Source of the DNA: Mycobacterium sp. ST-F2 | Lineage (GTDB): Bacteria; Actinomycetota; Actinomycetes; Mycobacteriales; Mycobacteriaceae | Direction: 5' to 3' | NCBI RefSeq assembly: GCF_001905655.1 | Contig: NZ_JMHT01000006.1 | Coordinates: 62,001 to 126,000 of the forward strand | Length of the DNA stretch: 64,000 nt | In this document: positions 36,023 to 46,100 of the stretch, piece after piece | How the letters are laid out: each line of letters opens with the position of its first letter | Numbering within the stretch: the first letter of the stretch is position 1 | Notes under the pieces: generated by a model | What the model saw: only the letters and a program-made list of their open reading frames with translations | What the model was told of the DNA's origin: nothing | Databases searched by the model: none | Translations under genes and position numbers: made by a program

Positions 36023-37386
36023 TGCGCCGATGGGCGGCCCTGGTGACCACCTCAATGGTGGTGGTCGGGATCGGGATGGCGCCCTCCGCGCACGCGATAG
36101 CTCCCCCGATCGTTCCGCCGGGACCGCCGCCCGGCGGTGGCGGCGGCGCCCCCGACGCCACCGAACAGAAGTCGATCTGCGGCGTCGGCGGGGTGTTTCC
36201 CAACAGCGATTTCAGCCTGCAGCCCAGTGCCGACGCGATGCTCAACTTCAGCGACGCATGGAAGTTCTCCACAGGCTTCGGCCAGAAGGTCGCGGTGATC
36301 GATACCGGGGTGGCGCCGAATCCGCGGTTGCGGGTGCTCGACGGCGGCGGCGATTTTGTTTCCTCGTCGGACGGCCTGGTCGACTGCGACGCGCACGGCA
36401 CCCTGGTGGCCGGGATCATCGCGGCCTCACCTAGCCAGGATGACGCGTTCGCCGGGGTGGCACCGGACGCCGCGATCCTGTCCATCCGGCAGAACAGCGG
36501 CGTGTACTCGGTGCGCGGTTCCAGTTCGGCGGCAAATGATCCGAACTCGGTGTCAGTCGGCTATGGCAGCACCCAGACGCTGGCCCGGGCGATCGTGCGG
36601 GCGGTGGACCTGGGTGCGACGGTCATCAATCTGTCTGAGGTGGCATGCGCACCTGTCGGTGCCGGTATGGACGACGCTGATCTGGGCCGCGCGGTGCGGT
36701 TTGCCTTCGAGCGAAACGTTGTCGTGGTGGCCGCGGCGGGCAATTTCAATAAGCAGGGTCTGTGCAGCACCCAGAACGAGATCCGCGACCCCAATCTGCC
36801 GCTGGCCGACGCGTGGGGCACGGTGCGCACGATCGCCAGCCCGGCGTGGTTCCAGGACTACGTGCTCACGGTCGGGGCGTTGACGCCCGAGGCCGAACCC
36901 GCCGATTTCAGCCTGCGTGGACCATGGGTGGATCTCGCAGCGCCAGGCGAGAAGATCACCTCGTTGAGCCCGAACGGGCCGGGCGTGATCAACGCATTCG
37001 TCGACCAGAACGGTGCGCTGGTGCCGATCAACGGCACCAGCTTCGCCACCCCGTTCGTCTCCGGCGTAGTGGCCTTGGTGCGGGCGCGGTTCCCGTGGAT
37101 GTCGGCCGGTCAGGTGATGGACCGGATCAAACGGACCGCCCGCACCCCGGAGGCCGGCCCCAATCTGGCCACCGGCTACGGCGTCGTGGACCCAGTGGCG
37201 GCCCTGACCTACGAACTACCGCCCGCGAATGAGCTGCCCAACCCAGATGAGGGCCATCCGATCGCGGGCCCGCCGCATCCCGATCCGGCGAGCGCGCGGG
37301 CCCGCAACATCGTTCTAGCTGTGTTGGGACTGTGCGCTGCTGGTGCTGCGGTCGCGCTGGCAGTCGTAAAACGCACCCGCGACTAA
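36022..37386 (+). CDS. mycP: Mycosin, membrane-anchored subtilisin-like protease of ESX
   Basis: The protein has 454 residues from the ATG overlapping the eccD stop. The signal peptide ends around AHA. The catalytic triad is visible: Asp in VAVIDTGV, His in DAHGTLVAGI and Ser in NGTSFATPFVSG, with the oxyanion Asn in AAAGNF. A C-terminal membrane helix (NIVLAVLGLCAAGAAVAL) and a short basic cytosolic tail (VKRTRD) end it. MycP caps and stabilises the ESX core from the periplasmic side and can process substrates. Confidence 0.95.
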   Translation: MRRWAALVTTSMVVVGIGMAPSAHAIAPPIVPPGPPPGGGGGAPDATEQKSICGVGGVFPNSDFSLQPSADAMLNFSDAWKFSTGFGQKVAVIDTGVAPNPRLRVLDGGGDFVSSSDGLVDCDAHGTLVAGIIAASPSQDDAFAGVAPDAAILSIRQNSGVYSVRGSSSAANDPNSVSVGYGSTQTLARAIVRAVDLGATVINLSEVACAPVGAGMDDADLGRAVRFAFERNVVVVAAAGNFNKQGLCSTQNEIRDPNLPLADAWGTVRTIASPAWFQDYVLTVGALTPEAEPADFSLRGPWVDLAAPGEKITSLSPNGPGVINAFVDQNGALVPINGTSFATPFVSGVVALVRARFPWMSAGQVMDRIKRTARTPEAGPNLATGYGVVDPVAALTYELPPANELPNPDEGHPIAGPPHPDPASARARNIVLAVLGLCAAGAAVALAVVKRTRD

Positions 37387-37493
37387 GCCCGTCGCTGCCG
37401 GCGTCCAATCCGCCGCCTGCACGCCTACAGAATCCCCGTAGAATTGACGAGTTGGAGTGCCTATTCGCGCGCATCGAGGGGATCGAGGGAAAC

Positions 37494-39731
37494 GTGGCCG
37501 ATCACGAACCGCCTCCGGCGGAACGGAGCGGGCCCGCGCATCCCCCCTGGTTGACGCATGCGTCAGCGATGCCGATAGAAGAACCACACGAGGAACGGCG
37601 CCGCTCGCGGCGCGGCAGATCGCATCGTGAGGATCCGCCGATCGCACCCGACCCGTCGCCACTGCCCGGAGATACCGTTCTGTCTCTCCCGCCGGCCCGC
37701 GTCCGGGAGCCGGAGCCGCCGGCGCAGTTCGATTCGCCTCCGCCGCCTCCGCCATCGTCGCCTCGGCATACCCCTCCGCGTTGGCAGCCCGCGGCTCCGC
37801 CGGAGTGGACGACGCCCGAGGCGACGACCGATTCCCCGTTGTTCAACGAAGTTCCGCGGGGATATCGGCAGCCGCAACGTGTCGTTCCCGAGCCAGTTGG
37901 GCTCGAGCCGGCGACCCCGGAGCCGGTCTTGTCTGAGCCGGCAGCCCCGGAGCCTGCCGCGGCCTTAGAGCCGGCGGTCCCCGATCAGGCGGCCCCGGAG
38001 CCTGTCCCGGCATTCGAGCGGGTGGTCCCCGAGCCCGCTCCGGAACCTGATGACGTCGACGCCCGCGCGGCGCGATTGGTCGAACTCATGGAGTCACGCC
38101 GCGCACAATCACCGGCTCCCGAACCCCAACCTGAGCCCGAGCCGGAATCTCAGCCCGAACCGCCGGTGACGGAAACACCTGTCGTTGCGGACGAACCCGT
38201 CGTCGCCGCAGAACCGGAGCCCGAGCCCGCACCGCAACTCGATGATGTCGACGCCCGCGCGGCCCGGCTGTTCGAACTCATGGAGTCACGCCGCGTACAG
38301 CAATCCGCTCCCGAGCCGGCAGCGGTTGAGCATGAGCCGGAGCCGGTAACCGAGGCGCAACCCGAACCCGAACCGGTGCCCGTAGCTGAGGCGCAACCCG
38401 AGCCGGAGCCGGTAGCAGAGGTGCAGCTCGAACCCGAGCCACAGCCGGTGCCCGTCGAAGAGGTTGCCCCGCAGGCTGTTCCAGATACCGCACCCGAAGC
38501 CGTCAGGCCCGGGCCGCAGCCCAACTGGCCGCCGGCGCAACAGGCTGGTCCGCCGCCGGGGTGGGCTCCGCTGCCTCCCCCGCCACCGCCACCGGGCTGG
38601 CGGGGAGCACCGCCGTGGCCCGCCATGATGCCGCCGCCACCGCCACCGCCGGGCTGGCGGCCCGCCGCCGCACATGCCAGCGGCGCGGAGCCGCCCTACA
38701 ACGGTGAAGACCACTCCGACACCAACGGCCGGTCGCGCCACGCAGCGCCGCCCGGGCCGCCGCCGGATTACCTTCCGCCACAGGCCTTTCGGGTGCCGAC
38801 CTCGCTGGACGAGGCTGAGATCTTCAACCGTGGCCGCCACGCTCCACAGTCCGGCTGGCGGCGTACCCTGCACAAGGCCACCGGCGGCCGCGTCAACCCA
38901 GGTGATTCGCGGAAGAACCGTGAGATGGAGGAACTGCTCGCCCAGATCCGTCAGCCCATCGCCGGCGACTTCCGCATCGCGGTGCTGTCCATCAAAGGCG
39001 GTGTCGGGAAGACCACGACAACCCTGGGCCTGGGATCTGCGCTCGCCATGGTCCGGACCGACCGGGTGATCGCCGTCGACGCCAACCCTGACCGCGGCAC
39101 GTTGGCCGAGCGCGTCCGCGACTACTCAACGCATTCGACGGTGCGAGACCTGCTGCGTGATCCCAACATCCGGCGCTACACCGATGTCCGAGCCCACACA
39201 CGGATGGCATCGAGCCGACTGGAAGTACTTGCCAGCGAACAGGACCCGGCCGTCGCCGAAGTATTCGGCGAGACGGACTACCGCCACACGATGGACATCC
39301 TGCGGCACTATTACAACGTCATCCTCACCGACTGCGGTACCGGCATCATGCATTCGGCCATGTCCGGGGTGCTCGATCTGGCTCATGCCATTGTGCTGGT
39401 GAGTTCGCCGGCCATCGATGCCGCCCGCAGCGCCTCGGCGACGCTGGACTGGTTGATGCAGCACGGGCACGCCCGGCTGGTGCGCGAGGCGCACGTGGTG
39501 CTGAGCGCATCTCGGCCCGGATCCGCGTCACTCAAACTAGACAAGGTATACGAGCATTTCGAAGCCCGTTGCCAGTCAATACATTTGATCCCGTTCGATC
39601 AGCACCTCGCCGAGGGCGCAGATATCGACTTCAGTCTGCTCAAGCCAGCGACAATGCAGGCCTATATCGAGCTGGCCGGTGCGGTCTCGGAAAAATTCTC
39701 GCGGTTGCGCGCGTCGTACGACGGACGGTAG
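37494..39731 (+). CDS. EspI-like ParA ATPase with long acidic Pro/Glu repeat region (third copy)
   Basis: The protein has about 745 residues from a GTG with GAGGGA RBS. Residues 1-450 are low complexity. Two near-repeats, DDVDARAARLVELMESRRAQ and DDVDARAARLFELMESRRVQ, sit between PEPEPE-rich stretches, and a Pro-rich PPPPPPGW region follows. The C-terminal ATPase (about 470-745) has GWRRTLHKATGGRVNPGDS, P-loop SIKGGVGKTTTTLGLGS, VDANPDRGTLAERVRDYS and TDCGTGIMHSAMSG. It has the architecture of EspI, 107 bp downstream of mycP, so it likely belongs to this ESX machine. Confidence 0.85.
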   Translation: MADHEPPPAERSGPAHPPWLTHASAMPIEEPHEERRRSRRGRSHREDPPIAPDPSPLPGDTVLSLPPARVREPEPPAQFDSPPPPPPSSPRHTPPRWQPAAPPEWTTPEATTDSPLFNEVPRGYRQPQRVVPEPVGLEPATPEPVLSEPAAPEPAAALEPAVPDQAAPEPVPAFERVVPEPAPEPDDVDARAARLVELMESRRAQSPAPEPQPEPEPESQPEPPVTETPVVADEPVVAAEPEPEPAPQLDDVDARAARLFELMESRRVQQSAPEPAAVEHEPEPVTEAQPEPEPVPVAEAQPEPEPVAEVQLEPEPQPVPVEEVAPQAVPDTAPEAVRPGPQPNWPPAQQAGPPPGWAPLPPPPPPPGWRGAPPWPAMMPPPPPPPGWRPAAAHASGAEPPYNGEDHSDTNGRSRHAAPPGPPPDYLPPQAFRVPTSLDEAEIFNRGRHAPQSGWRRTLHKATGGRVNPGDSRKNREMEELLAQIRQPIAGDFRIAVLSIKGGVGKTTTTLGLGSALAMVRTDRVIAVDANPDRGTLAERVRDYSTHSTVRDLLRDPNIRRYTDVRAHTRMASSRLEVLASEQDPAVAEVFGETDYRHTMDILRHYYNVILTDCGTGIMHSAMSGVLDLAHAIVLVSSPAIDAARSASATLDWLMQHGHARLVREAHVVLSASRPGSASLKLDKVYEHFEARCQSIHLIPFDQHLAEGADIDFSLLKPATMQAYIELAGAVSEKFSRLRASYDGR

Positions 39732-39890
39732 GCGAGTTTCCATCTCGACTGGCGATAGCCATAGCGATGGCCGTCAAACCTTCCGCTTGTCGATGGCGCG
39801 CGCTCAATTCGACTACGGTGAAGACAGATCCCAAACATCCAGTCAAACATGCAAGGAGCACCCCATCCTGACGAAGTGCTCGAGCGGTAG

Positions 39891-40277
39891 ATGACGCCGG
39901 GAGTGATTCAGATCGGTGTCGTCGTAACGGCACTCCTCATCCGTTGTGTGACGCCCGGCTGGTTCCTCATGATCGCAGCGGCCATCAGCGTCGCATCCCT
40001 CGGCCTTTTTCCCGCAGCAGTCTTCGGAACGCTGATCTGGGCCGGCTTCGCCGCTCCGCCCGCAGCCGTGCCGTTGATCGTTGCGGCCGACGTATTGCTC
40101 ATTGCATCGGCTCTGATGTTGCCCGACGGTGGCGATCTCAAGAGGCAAACCCCGATATTGCGCTTCTCCAAGGCGACCGGTCGCGTCGAGTCTGCGGTCA
40201 ATACCTGCGGGATATGGGCCGGTATCGCCTACCTGTTGACGCTGCCAGGTCTGGCATGGTGGACATTAGCGAGCTGA
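39891..40277 (+). CDS. Small multi-pass membrane protein, unknown
   Basis: The protein has 128 residues with four likely membrane helices (VIQIGVVVTALLIRC, WFLMIAAAISVASLGLFPAAV, AAVPLIVAADVLLIASALML, CGIWAGIAYLLTLPGLAWWT) and a short polar loop. No family is recognised. It is convergent with the immunity-type gene downstream and 159 bp after the EspI-like gene. It may be the last gene of the ESX core operon. Confidence 0.6.
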   Translation: MTPGVIQIGVVVTALLIRCVTPGWFLMIAAAISVASLGLFPAAVFGTLIWAGFAAPPAAVPLIVAADVLLIASALMLPDGGDLKRQTPILRFSKATGRVESAVNTCGIWAGIAYLLTLPGLAWWTLAS

Positions 40278-40420
40278 TGACCAGAAGCCACCAACCCCAA
40301 GTGGCATAGTGTCTGGACTGCCAAAACGGCCCGGTTACACGCACTCCCACGATTACCTCCAATCGTCGGACGGGTACGCCCACGTATCGGCGGTAGATCG
40401 GCGTCGGCGAGGAAGCCAAA

Positions 40421-41935
40421 TCACTTAGGGCGGTTCCGGCCGCGAACCCGGAAGGCAAATCGCGTCGCGAAGATCAGCGCCAAGTCATCAGGGAGCACCG
40501 ACGTCGAGGCCTGCTCGACAACGCGGTCATCAGCAACCATGAAAAAGCCACGCCCGATGGCGATTTCGCCGGGAGCGACGGGCACGAACACCTGCCATCC
40601 CGCATCCAGCCGCGCTGCCACAAGGGCATCCAACGGGTAATCGGCCGCATCGATATTGTTGGCGTGACAGTAATCGACCACCAGCGCCTTGGCGGTCTGC
40701 TCATCGATCGGCGGATACGCCGGCAACAACACACCAGCAGCATCCAACTGCGCCAACGCCTCGGCCACACTGAAACTGTCCGGCACCCCATCGACAAACA
40801 ACCGGTTCAGATACCTCACCGAGGCCACTCCCGCTTCCGCGGCGCGCACCAGATACACCGCCGCGTAGGCATTTCGATCGGCGAGCTCAACCCCAATCCG
40901 ATTGAGCAGCTTCACCACCAACTCAGCAGTCGTCTCGACCGTCCACACCCCCGGCATCCCGGCAACGATCTCATCGGTCGGCCGCCACACCGGATCCCCT
41001 GACGGCGTGGCCGCCGACGGAAGTTCCGACCGCAGCCAGGCGCGCCCGTCCCACCAGTAGCAGAACGACAACATTCCGCGCGCAGCACGAGGATCCAGAT
41101 ACAGGTCCTGCACCCACCACGGCGCACCGGCATACAGGTCCGGCCAGGCGATCGCCCCCTTGTAGGCCTGCGACAGCAGCACCGAGTCGGTACGGCCGCC
41201 CGACAGGACCGCACGGTTACCGGGAAGCCGAGCCAGGGTGCACCCTCCGTTGTCCCCACGGTGCACCGCGAATGCCGGATCAACGCGGGGGCCGATCGAC
41301 GTATCCGAGCCCCGGCACAGCGCCGCCACCACCGCCATGCGAGCCCACAACTCGCGCAACTCGGGAATCTCATCGGCAGCCTGATGCACCTGGGCCGGGC
41401 CAACGCTGTCCTGCTGGGCCCTCACCGGGTTTCGTGCCTGTTGGCCTTCGTCGCCCATATGCGCCAACAGCCACACCGGGACATCCGGCCGCGGATACAT
41501 TTCGAAATCACGAAGGTAGGCCTCACCGGCCAGCAGCTGATCCGCGGGAATCTCGCTGTCGCCGTAGTCGAATGACACCTTCACCTCACCGGCCGCATCC
41601 AGATCGAATAACAGCCGCAACCACGGCCCCTGCGGACCCACCGTTACCTCACGCTGACGCCGAATCAACTCCGCAGCCCGGGCCACAACCGGAAAACCAA
41701 CGGCGTTGTGCGGTGTCACCGCAACCGCTTTGGCGATCTCCTCACCACCGGCCATGCTGAACACACCGTGGATCGACGTCCACCCCCGCGGCGCCGACTG
41801 CGCAACAAGCGCGACAGCTTGATCGACCAAAGTCTTTGGATCCGTGGCAGATTCAGCTGAAACACCGTCGATTCCCGCGCCTGCCAACGCAGCCGCCGCA
41901 ACCCGCGCCGGGTCGAAGTCTTGAGGCTCAGTCAC
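40421..41935 (-). CDS. DUF600/YezG-like and YrhB-like protein, probable immunity to a T7SS toxin
   Basis: The protein has 504 residues, starting at GTG, and is cytosolic. The N-terminal part (about 60-160; PWLRLLFDLDAAGEVKVSFD, LRDFEMYPRPDVPVWLL) resembles the DUF600/YezG antitoxin fold. A WWxG-rich middle follows, and the final 60 residues (DAGWQVFVPVAPGEIAIGRG, FMVADDRVVEQASTSVLP) resemble the YrhB/Imm35 type. Proteins of this build stand next to CpnT-type toxins in mycobacteria. It is the last gene of the minus-strand effector cluster, so a role as an additional immunity factor is the best inference; no domain assignment here is certain. Confidence 0.6.
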   Translation of the reverse strand: MTEPQDFDPARVAAAALAGAGIDGVSAESATDPKTLVDQAVALVAQSAPRGWTSIHGVFSMAGGEEIAKAVAVTPHNAVGFPVVARAAELIRRQREVTVGPQGPWLRLLFDLDAAGEVKVSFDYGDSEIPADQLLAGEAYLRDFEMYPRPDVPVWLLAHMGDEGQQARNPVRAQQDSVGPAQVHQAADEIPELRELWARMAVVAALCRGSDTSIGPRVDPAFAVHRGDNGGCTLARLPGNRAVLSGGRTDSVLLSQAYKGAIAWPDLYAGAPWWVQDLYLDPRAARGMLSFCYWWDGRAWLRSELPSAATPSGDPVWRPTDEIVAGMPGVWTVETTAELVVKLLNRIGVELADRNAYAAVYLVRAAEAGVASVRYLNRLFVDGVPDSFSVAEALAQLDAAGVLLPAYPPIDEQTAKALVVDYCHANNIDAADYPLDALVAARLDAGWQVFVPVAPGEIAIGRGFFMVADDRVVEQASTSVLPDDLALIFATRFAFRVRGRNRPK

Positions 41936-41960
41936 CGTAGGTATCCCCTAGCTCTGCTGT

Positions 41961-42842
41961 TCAGTCCCGCACCGCGAGTTGATCAAAGCGCACATAAACG
42001 CCAGCCGACGGACTCCCCACAGGATGCACACGAACCGTCAACAGCGGCCCCGGAGTGTCGTCAACGATCACCACCTCCGTCGTACCCGAGGGCAGATCAG
42101 CCGGCCACCCCGCATCATCGGTTGGATCGTTTGTCAACAACCGGGCAGTGACACCGCTCAGACCCGTCTGATCAAGACGCACTGGACGCCACCGAGGAGC
42201 TTGCGTTACGTCGGTGAGGATCTGACGGGGAGTCAATTCGCTGAGGAGTTGCATGTGCACATCTGCGTCGAAAATCTCGACTCGATCGGGCAACAACGAG
42301 CCACCCACCGCGAGTGCAGGCACGAATCCGTACATCGTGTCCGGTCCCACCGGACCCTGACGTGCCAGCACGCGACCAAACAACGGCTGGTCGTCGTCGC
42401 CAATAACATCCAGACTCGTCGTGTCTGGGGCGAAAAGCGCTGCGTAGATCTGGCCGTTTCGACGCACAGACGTCGACATTCGATGCGAACGATCGTTGGG
42501 CCGCACCCAGCCGCTGTACGGCGTGATCGTCAGACTCATTCCAGTTCGCTGACCCCACAGCTGCATCCGCCCAAATGCGCTCCGGCTCACCGCCAACCAA
42601 CTATCGTCACCCATCGCCAAGTTCAAGCCTGCAGTCCACGTGTCGACGGCCGGCTGCCATGCCACGGGGTCACATAGCCAGAACAACCCGTTGCCAAACC
42701 CCGCGAAGCCGAACTCGCGCCAGAACGTCAGCAGCAGTTCGGGGACCACGTCACGGTATTGCTCAAGACGCTCGTCGGGCGCACGACTCGAAACGGTCGG
42801 GACGCCCCACTTCCGGACGAACTCGTCGGTTTCGCGACTCAC
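41961..42842 (-). CDS. GAD-like/DUF1851 immunity protein (Tdi-like) for the Ntox15 DNase
   Basis: The protein has 293 residues. The N-terminal part has the GAD-like signature (FVRKWGVPTVSS, LLLTFWREFGFAGFGNGLFW, LCDPVAWQPAVDTWT). The middle has VLARQGPVGPDTMYGFVPAL, typical of the DUF1851 T6SS immunity protein Tdi1 that neutralises Tde1 DNase. A C-terminal extension of about 90 residues (from RWRPVRLDQTGLSGVTARLL) is extra. The GTG at 42842 was chosen because the broken paralog next door begins MSREPD at the same place. The effector upstream ends in an Ntox15/Tde-type domain, so toxin and immunity match by family. Confidence 0.82.
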   Translation of the reverse strand: MSRETDEFVRKWGVPTVSSRAPDERLEQYRDVVPELLLTFWREFGFAGFGNGLFWLCDPVAWQPAVDTWTAGLNLAMGDDSWLAVSRSAFGRMQLWGQRTGMSLTITPYSGWVRPNDRSHRMSTSVRRNGQIYAALFAPDTTSLDVIGDDDQPLFGRVLARQGPVGPDTMYGFVPALAVGGSLLPDRVEIFDADVHMQLLSELTPRQILTDVTQAPRWRPVRLDQTGLSGVTARLLTNDPTDDAGWPADLPSGTTEVVIVDDTPGPLLTVRVHPVGSPSAGVYVRFDQLAVRD

Positions 42843-42867
42843 GTCATACCCCAATCATTCTCTGAGT

Positions 42868-43124
42868 TTAGTCCCGCACCGCGAGTTGATCAAAACGCAC
42901 ATATACACCAGCCGACGGACTCACCACAGGATGAACACGAACCGTCGACAGGGCCATATCCAAAGAGGACCACTACCGAATCCCGAAAATCCGTACTGCC
43001 GCCAAAAGTCAATTAGCAGATCAGGTACCAGTCCAGCGAATTGCGCATATCTCTCATCCGGGACCGGATGCGCGGCAGTGGGCTCGCCACAGACCCCGAT
43101 AAAGCGATCCGGCTCCCTACTCAT
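42868..43124 (-). pseudogene. Truncated, internally deleted duplicate of the Tdi-like immunity gene
   Basis: The first 57 codons (MSREPDRFIGVCGEP onward, LLIDFWRQYGFSGFGSGPLW) are a diverged paralog of the next gene's N-terminus. After position ~42957 the sequence jumps to a near-copy of that gene's 3' end: about 85 bases, 42868-42952, against 41961-42045. The two parts are in different frames and about 550 bp of the middle is missing. This is a decayed duplicate, perhaps the immunity for a former toxin tip. Confidence 0.8.
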
Positions 43125-43192
43125 CGGTATCGCTCCAGTTCAACTCTGCTCCTGGTCGGCATTGGTGAGTATTTCATGTGCCGCCGACATTT

Positions 43193-46100
43193 CTATGTGC
43201 GCTGACTCAACGACCACGTGACGTTCAACCGTTCGTCCCCGTGACCGTCGTCAATCATCGTTTGGGCATACGCACGAAGGGCTTCGACCCGGTGCCGCCA
43301 TTGACTACCGATTGACGAGTTCACATGCCGATCGCCCATGCTGGGTCTGCCGTCGGATCCGTTGGATATCACATCGTCGCCACCGGCCACGAGATCGGGT
43401 TCATGCAGGGCCGCGAGCAGAGCCATCGTCTCGTCAACCACGTTCGCGGCATACTCCGCCGGAGTCAAATCGCCCAGAGCATCCGGATCCGCGTCCAACA
43501 TTTCGAACGCATTCTCAATCTCATCTTCCAGCAGCGCTTCTCGATACTGTGTTCGCGCCTCGCTTTGAGCCGTGCCTTCTCGCTCAACATGATCCATGTT
43601 GTGAATCAGCTCATTCGCGGTCATGTCGTTGAGACCGTCGATCTGCCGCCCGATCTGCCGTTCGTACTCGGCGCTTTTGTCCTGGGTTGTCGGCGTCGTC
43701 CCTTCTTTGAAATCGACGTGATGTTCCTCGGAATGTTGCGGCCGGTCCTGCGGATCCGCGGCATCGCCGGCATGCGTCGTGTCGGGATGAGCGGCTGCCG
43801 GTTCGGCATGCGGATGTGCAGCACCTATTCGCGGATCGGGCGCGTCACGCATCGGCGGTAGCGGCGGCGGGCGGTCCGGGTCCAGGCCTAGTTGCTGATT
43901 CACACTGGGTCGGCTGGCCATCGAACGTTCGGCGATGGTGTGGTAGAGGTCGTCGCCGTCCAGTCCGCGTTCACGATACTTGGCCACGATGTCATCCCAC
44001 GAGTGATTGGGATTTTCCCGGGTGAGCCTGTCGGCACCGTCGCGGTCACTCATCAATTCCCGCGCCCAGGAGCGTAATTCGTTACGTGCCTCGAACATCG
44101 TCCGCGCCCGCGCCTCGGCATCAACCCCTTGGTTCCTCAGGCTCTCGTCCAGCGCGGCCATGCGCTGCTCGCCGTTGAGATACACCGAACGGACCTCAAT
44201 ATCAGACAACGAGCCCGGGTGGTAGGCCGGCAGATCGAGCAGGTTCGAGATGTGATCGGCGGAATAGTCTGCGTCGCGGTGGTGCGCAGGCAGCTCAGTG
44301 GGATCGGTGTGATCGCCGGCGATGCGCTGATCGTCACCGTCCCGCGGGTGCGCCTGATTCTCGGTCAAAGGGTGCGTCGGGGTGCCATCGGGATGGAACG
44401 TTGCGATCTGGGTATGGGACGCGCGGTCGATTCCGGCGGGAGGCCATGGACGTGGGGTGCGTTCGTTACCCTCGTAAACGTGGGGGTTTTCCGGATCATC
44501 CGGGTTGGGTTCGACGGCGTAGGTATGGGATCCGGGATGTCCAGCCGGTAATCCTTCGGCGTGGTAAGTGTCAACGACGACAACGCTTTCCCCATTTTGA
44601 GTCGCGGCGAGGATGTCGTCCAAAGTCGCATCACGCAGGCCGCTGCCCAGCGCCTGCTCGTAGTCAGAGCGCGGCACACCCCGGTTTCCGTGATCTGTTT
44701 CGACATCGGTGACTGTCGTATCGGGGTGCCGGTTTCGGAATCCCTCGATCGCCTCCGGCACACAGTTATTCGCCGGATATCCGGGAACGGGCTCCACCGC
44801 CCGCGTACGGGCCGGGTCGCCAAAAATATGCTCAGGGCCACGGTGGTCAGCCTCGAAACTCAGGCTGTCGGCATTGCCGGTCAGGATGTGGCTGAAGTTG
44901 TCCAGCGATTCGGTGACCGGCGCATGAGGACCATCACGCAACAGAACAGGGTCACCATCGCTACCGATCTGTTCTGTGGCGAAGTACCGCGTGTGCGGGT
45001 TGATTCCACCCAGATGCTCCGGCGAACGATATTGCGCCGTCAGGCGATTGGCCCCGAAGTCTCGCAGCGCCGGATCGATGCCCTGCCCAATACCTGACAT
45101 TCGGGTGAAGGCACGGTGCGCGAGGTCAGACACTCCCATCGCGACATTCGTGAGTGGACCGAAGTGGTTGAGCGCAGCAACGAAGGTCTGCGCGCTGAAA
45201 TTCTGCAGAAACGCTGCACCACGATTGGGAACCCCGCCGTAGTGCGAACCAGTCCAGGTGACGACGTCCCTACTGGCCGAAGCCACATAGACATTGTCCG
45301 CGCCGATCCCGAAATCACTTGCATGCGTGAGTGGACCCGCACCAGGAGAGCCGAGCAACGTCACGGTACTGACGTAATCGGCAAGCCTGCCGTCGACGCC
45401 GGCATGTGCGGTCGTGGTCGACCCGTAGGAGTGCCCGAACAGATGCACGTCCGGGCTCTCGGTGCGGGACCCAACGATGCCAGCAACGTCGTGAGCCAGG
45501 CGGTGACCACCCGCCTCGGCGAAGGCTTGAGTGGCAGTCTCCCGTCCGAGCTTCACCACGTTTCCTGACGGAGCGTCATAGCCGATCCACGACACTACCG
45601 CTGTTTCCACGTCCCTTTGCTCATATTGAGCCCGAAGATAGTGATTCTCCGCGTTGTTGACGTTGAGCTCGGCGCTCCGAATGGTGGTCGTGATTCCTGG
45701 GATGTGGACGGCAACAGCGGCAGCAGTGTCGAGATTGCCCACCACCACGGCGATGCGGCCATCGCCGTTGAATGCCATCGGATCGTAGGTGTATAGCTGC
45801 CGTGGTTTGCCGTTCTCGGGATAGCCGTACACGGCATCCCACGCAGCGTCCGCATTTCTCGTCCTCGAACGCGTTTCGGCATCGCCCGAAAACAACGACG
45901 CGAGTCGCTTCAACCGCGAAGGTTTCAGCTGGTCGCTGCCGATGGGCGCGGGCCGGACGTTCTCGGCGGGGTCCGCGAGATGGTCTTGCATCTGCTGCGC
46001 TAACCGGCGTATATCCGTCTCGCCGTCGGGATGGCCCGCTGCCATGTCCTCAACCAGATTGTGCCGGTTGAGTTTGTCACGCACCTCTGCCGGAAGGCCG

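Noticed and set aside
40278..40420. Possible terminator between the convergent genes at 40.3 kb
   Set aside because: Only a 5-bp stem (CGATT...AATCG) was found, too weak to call.
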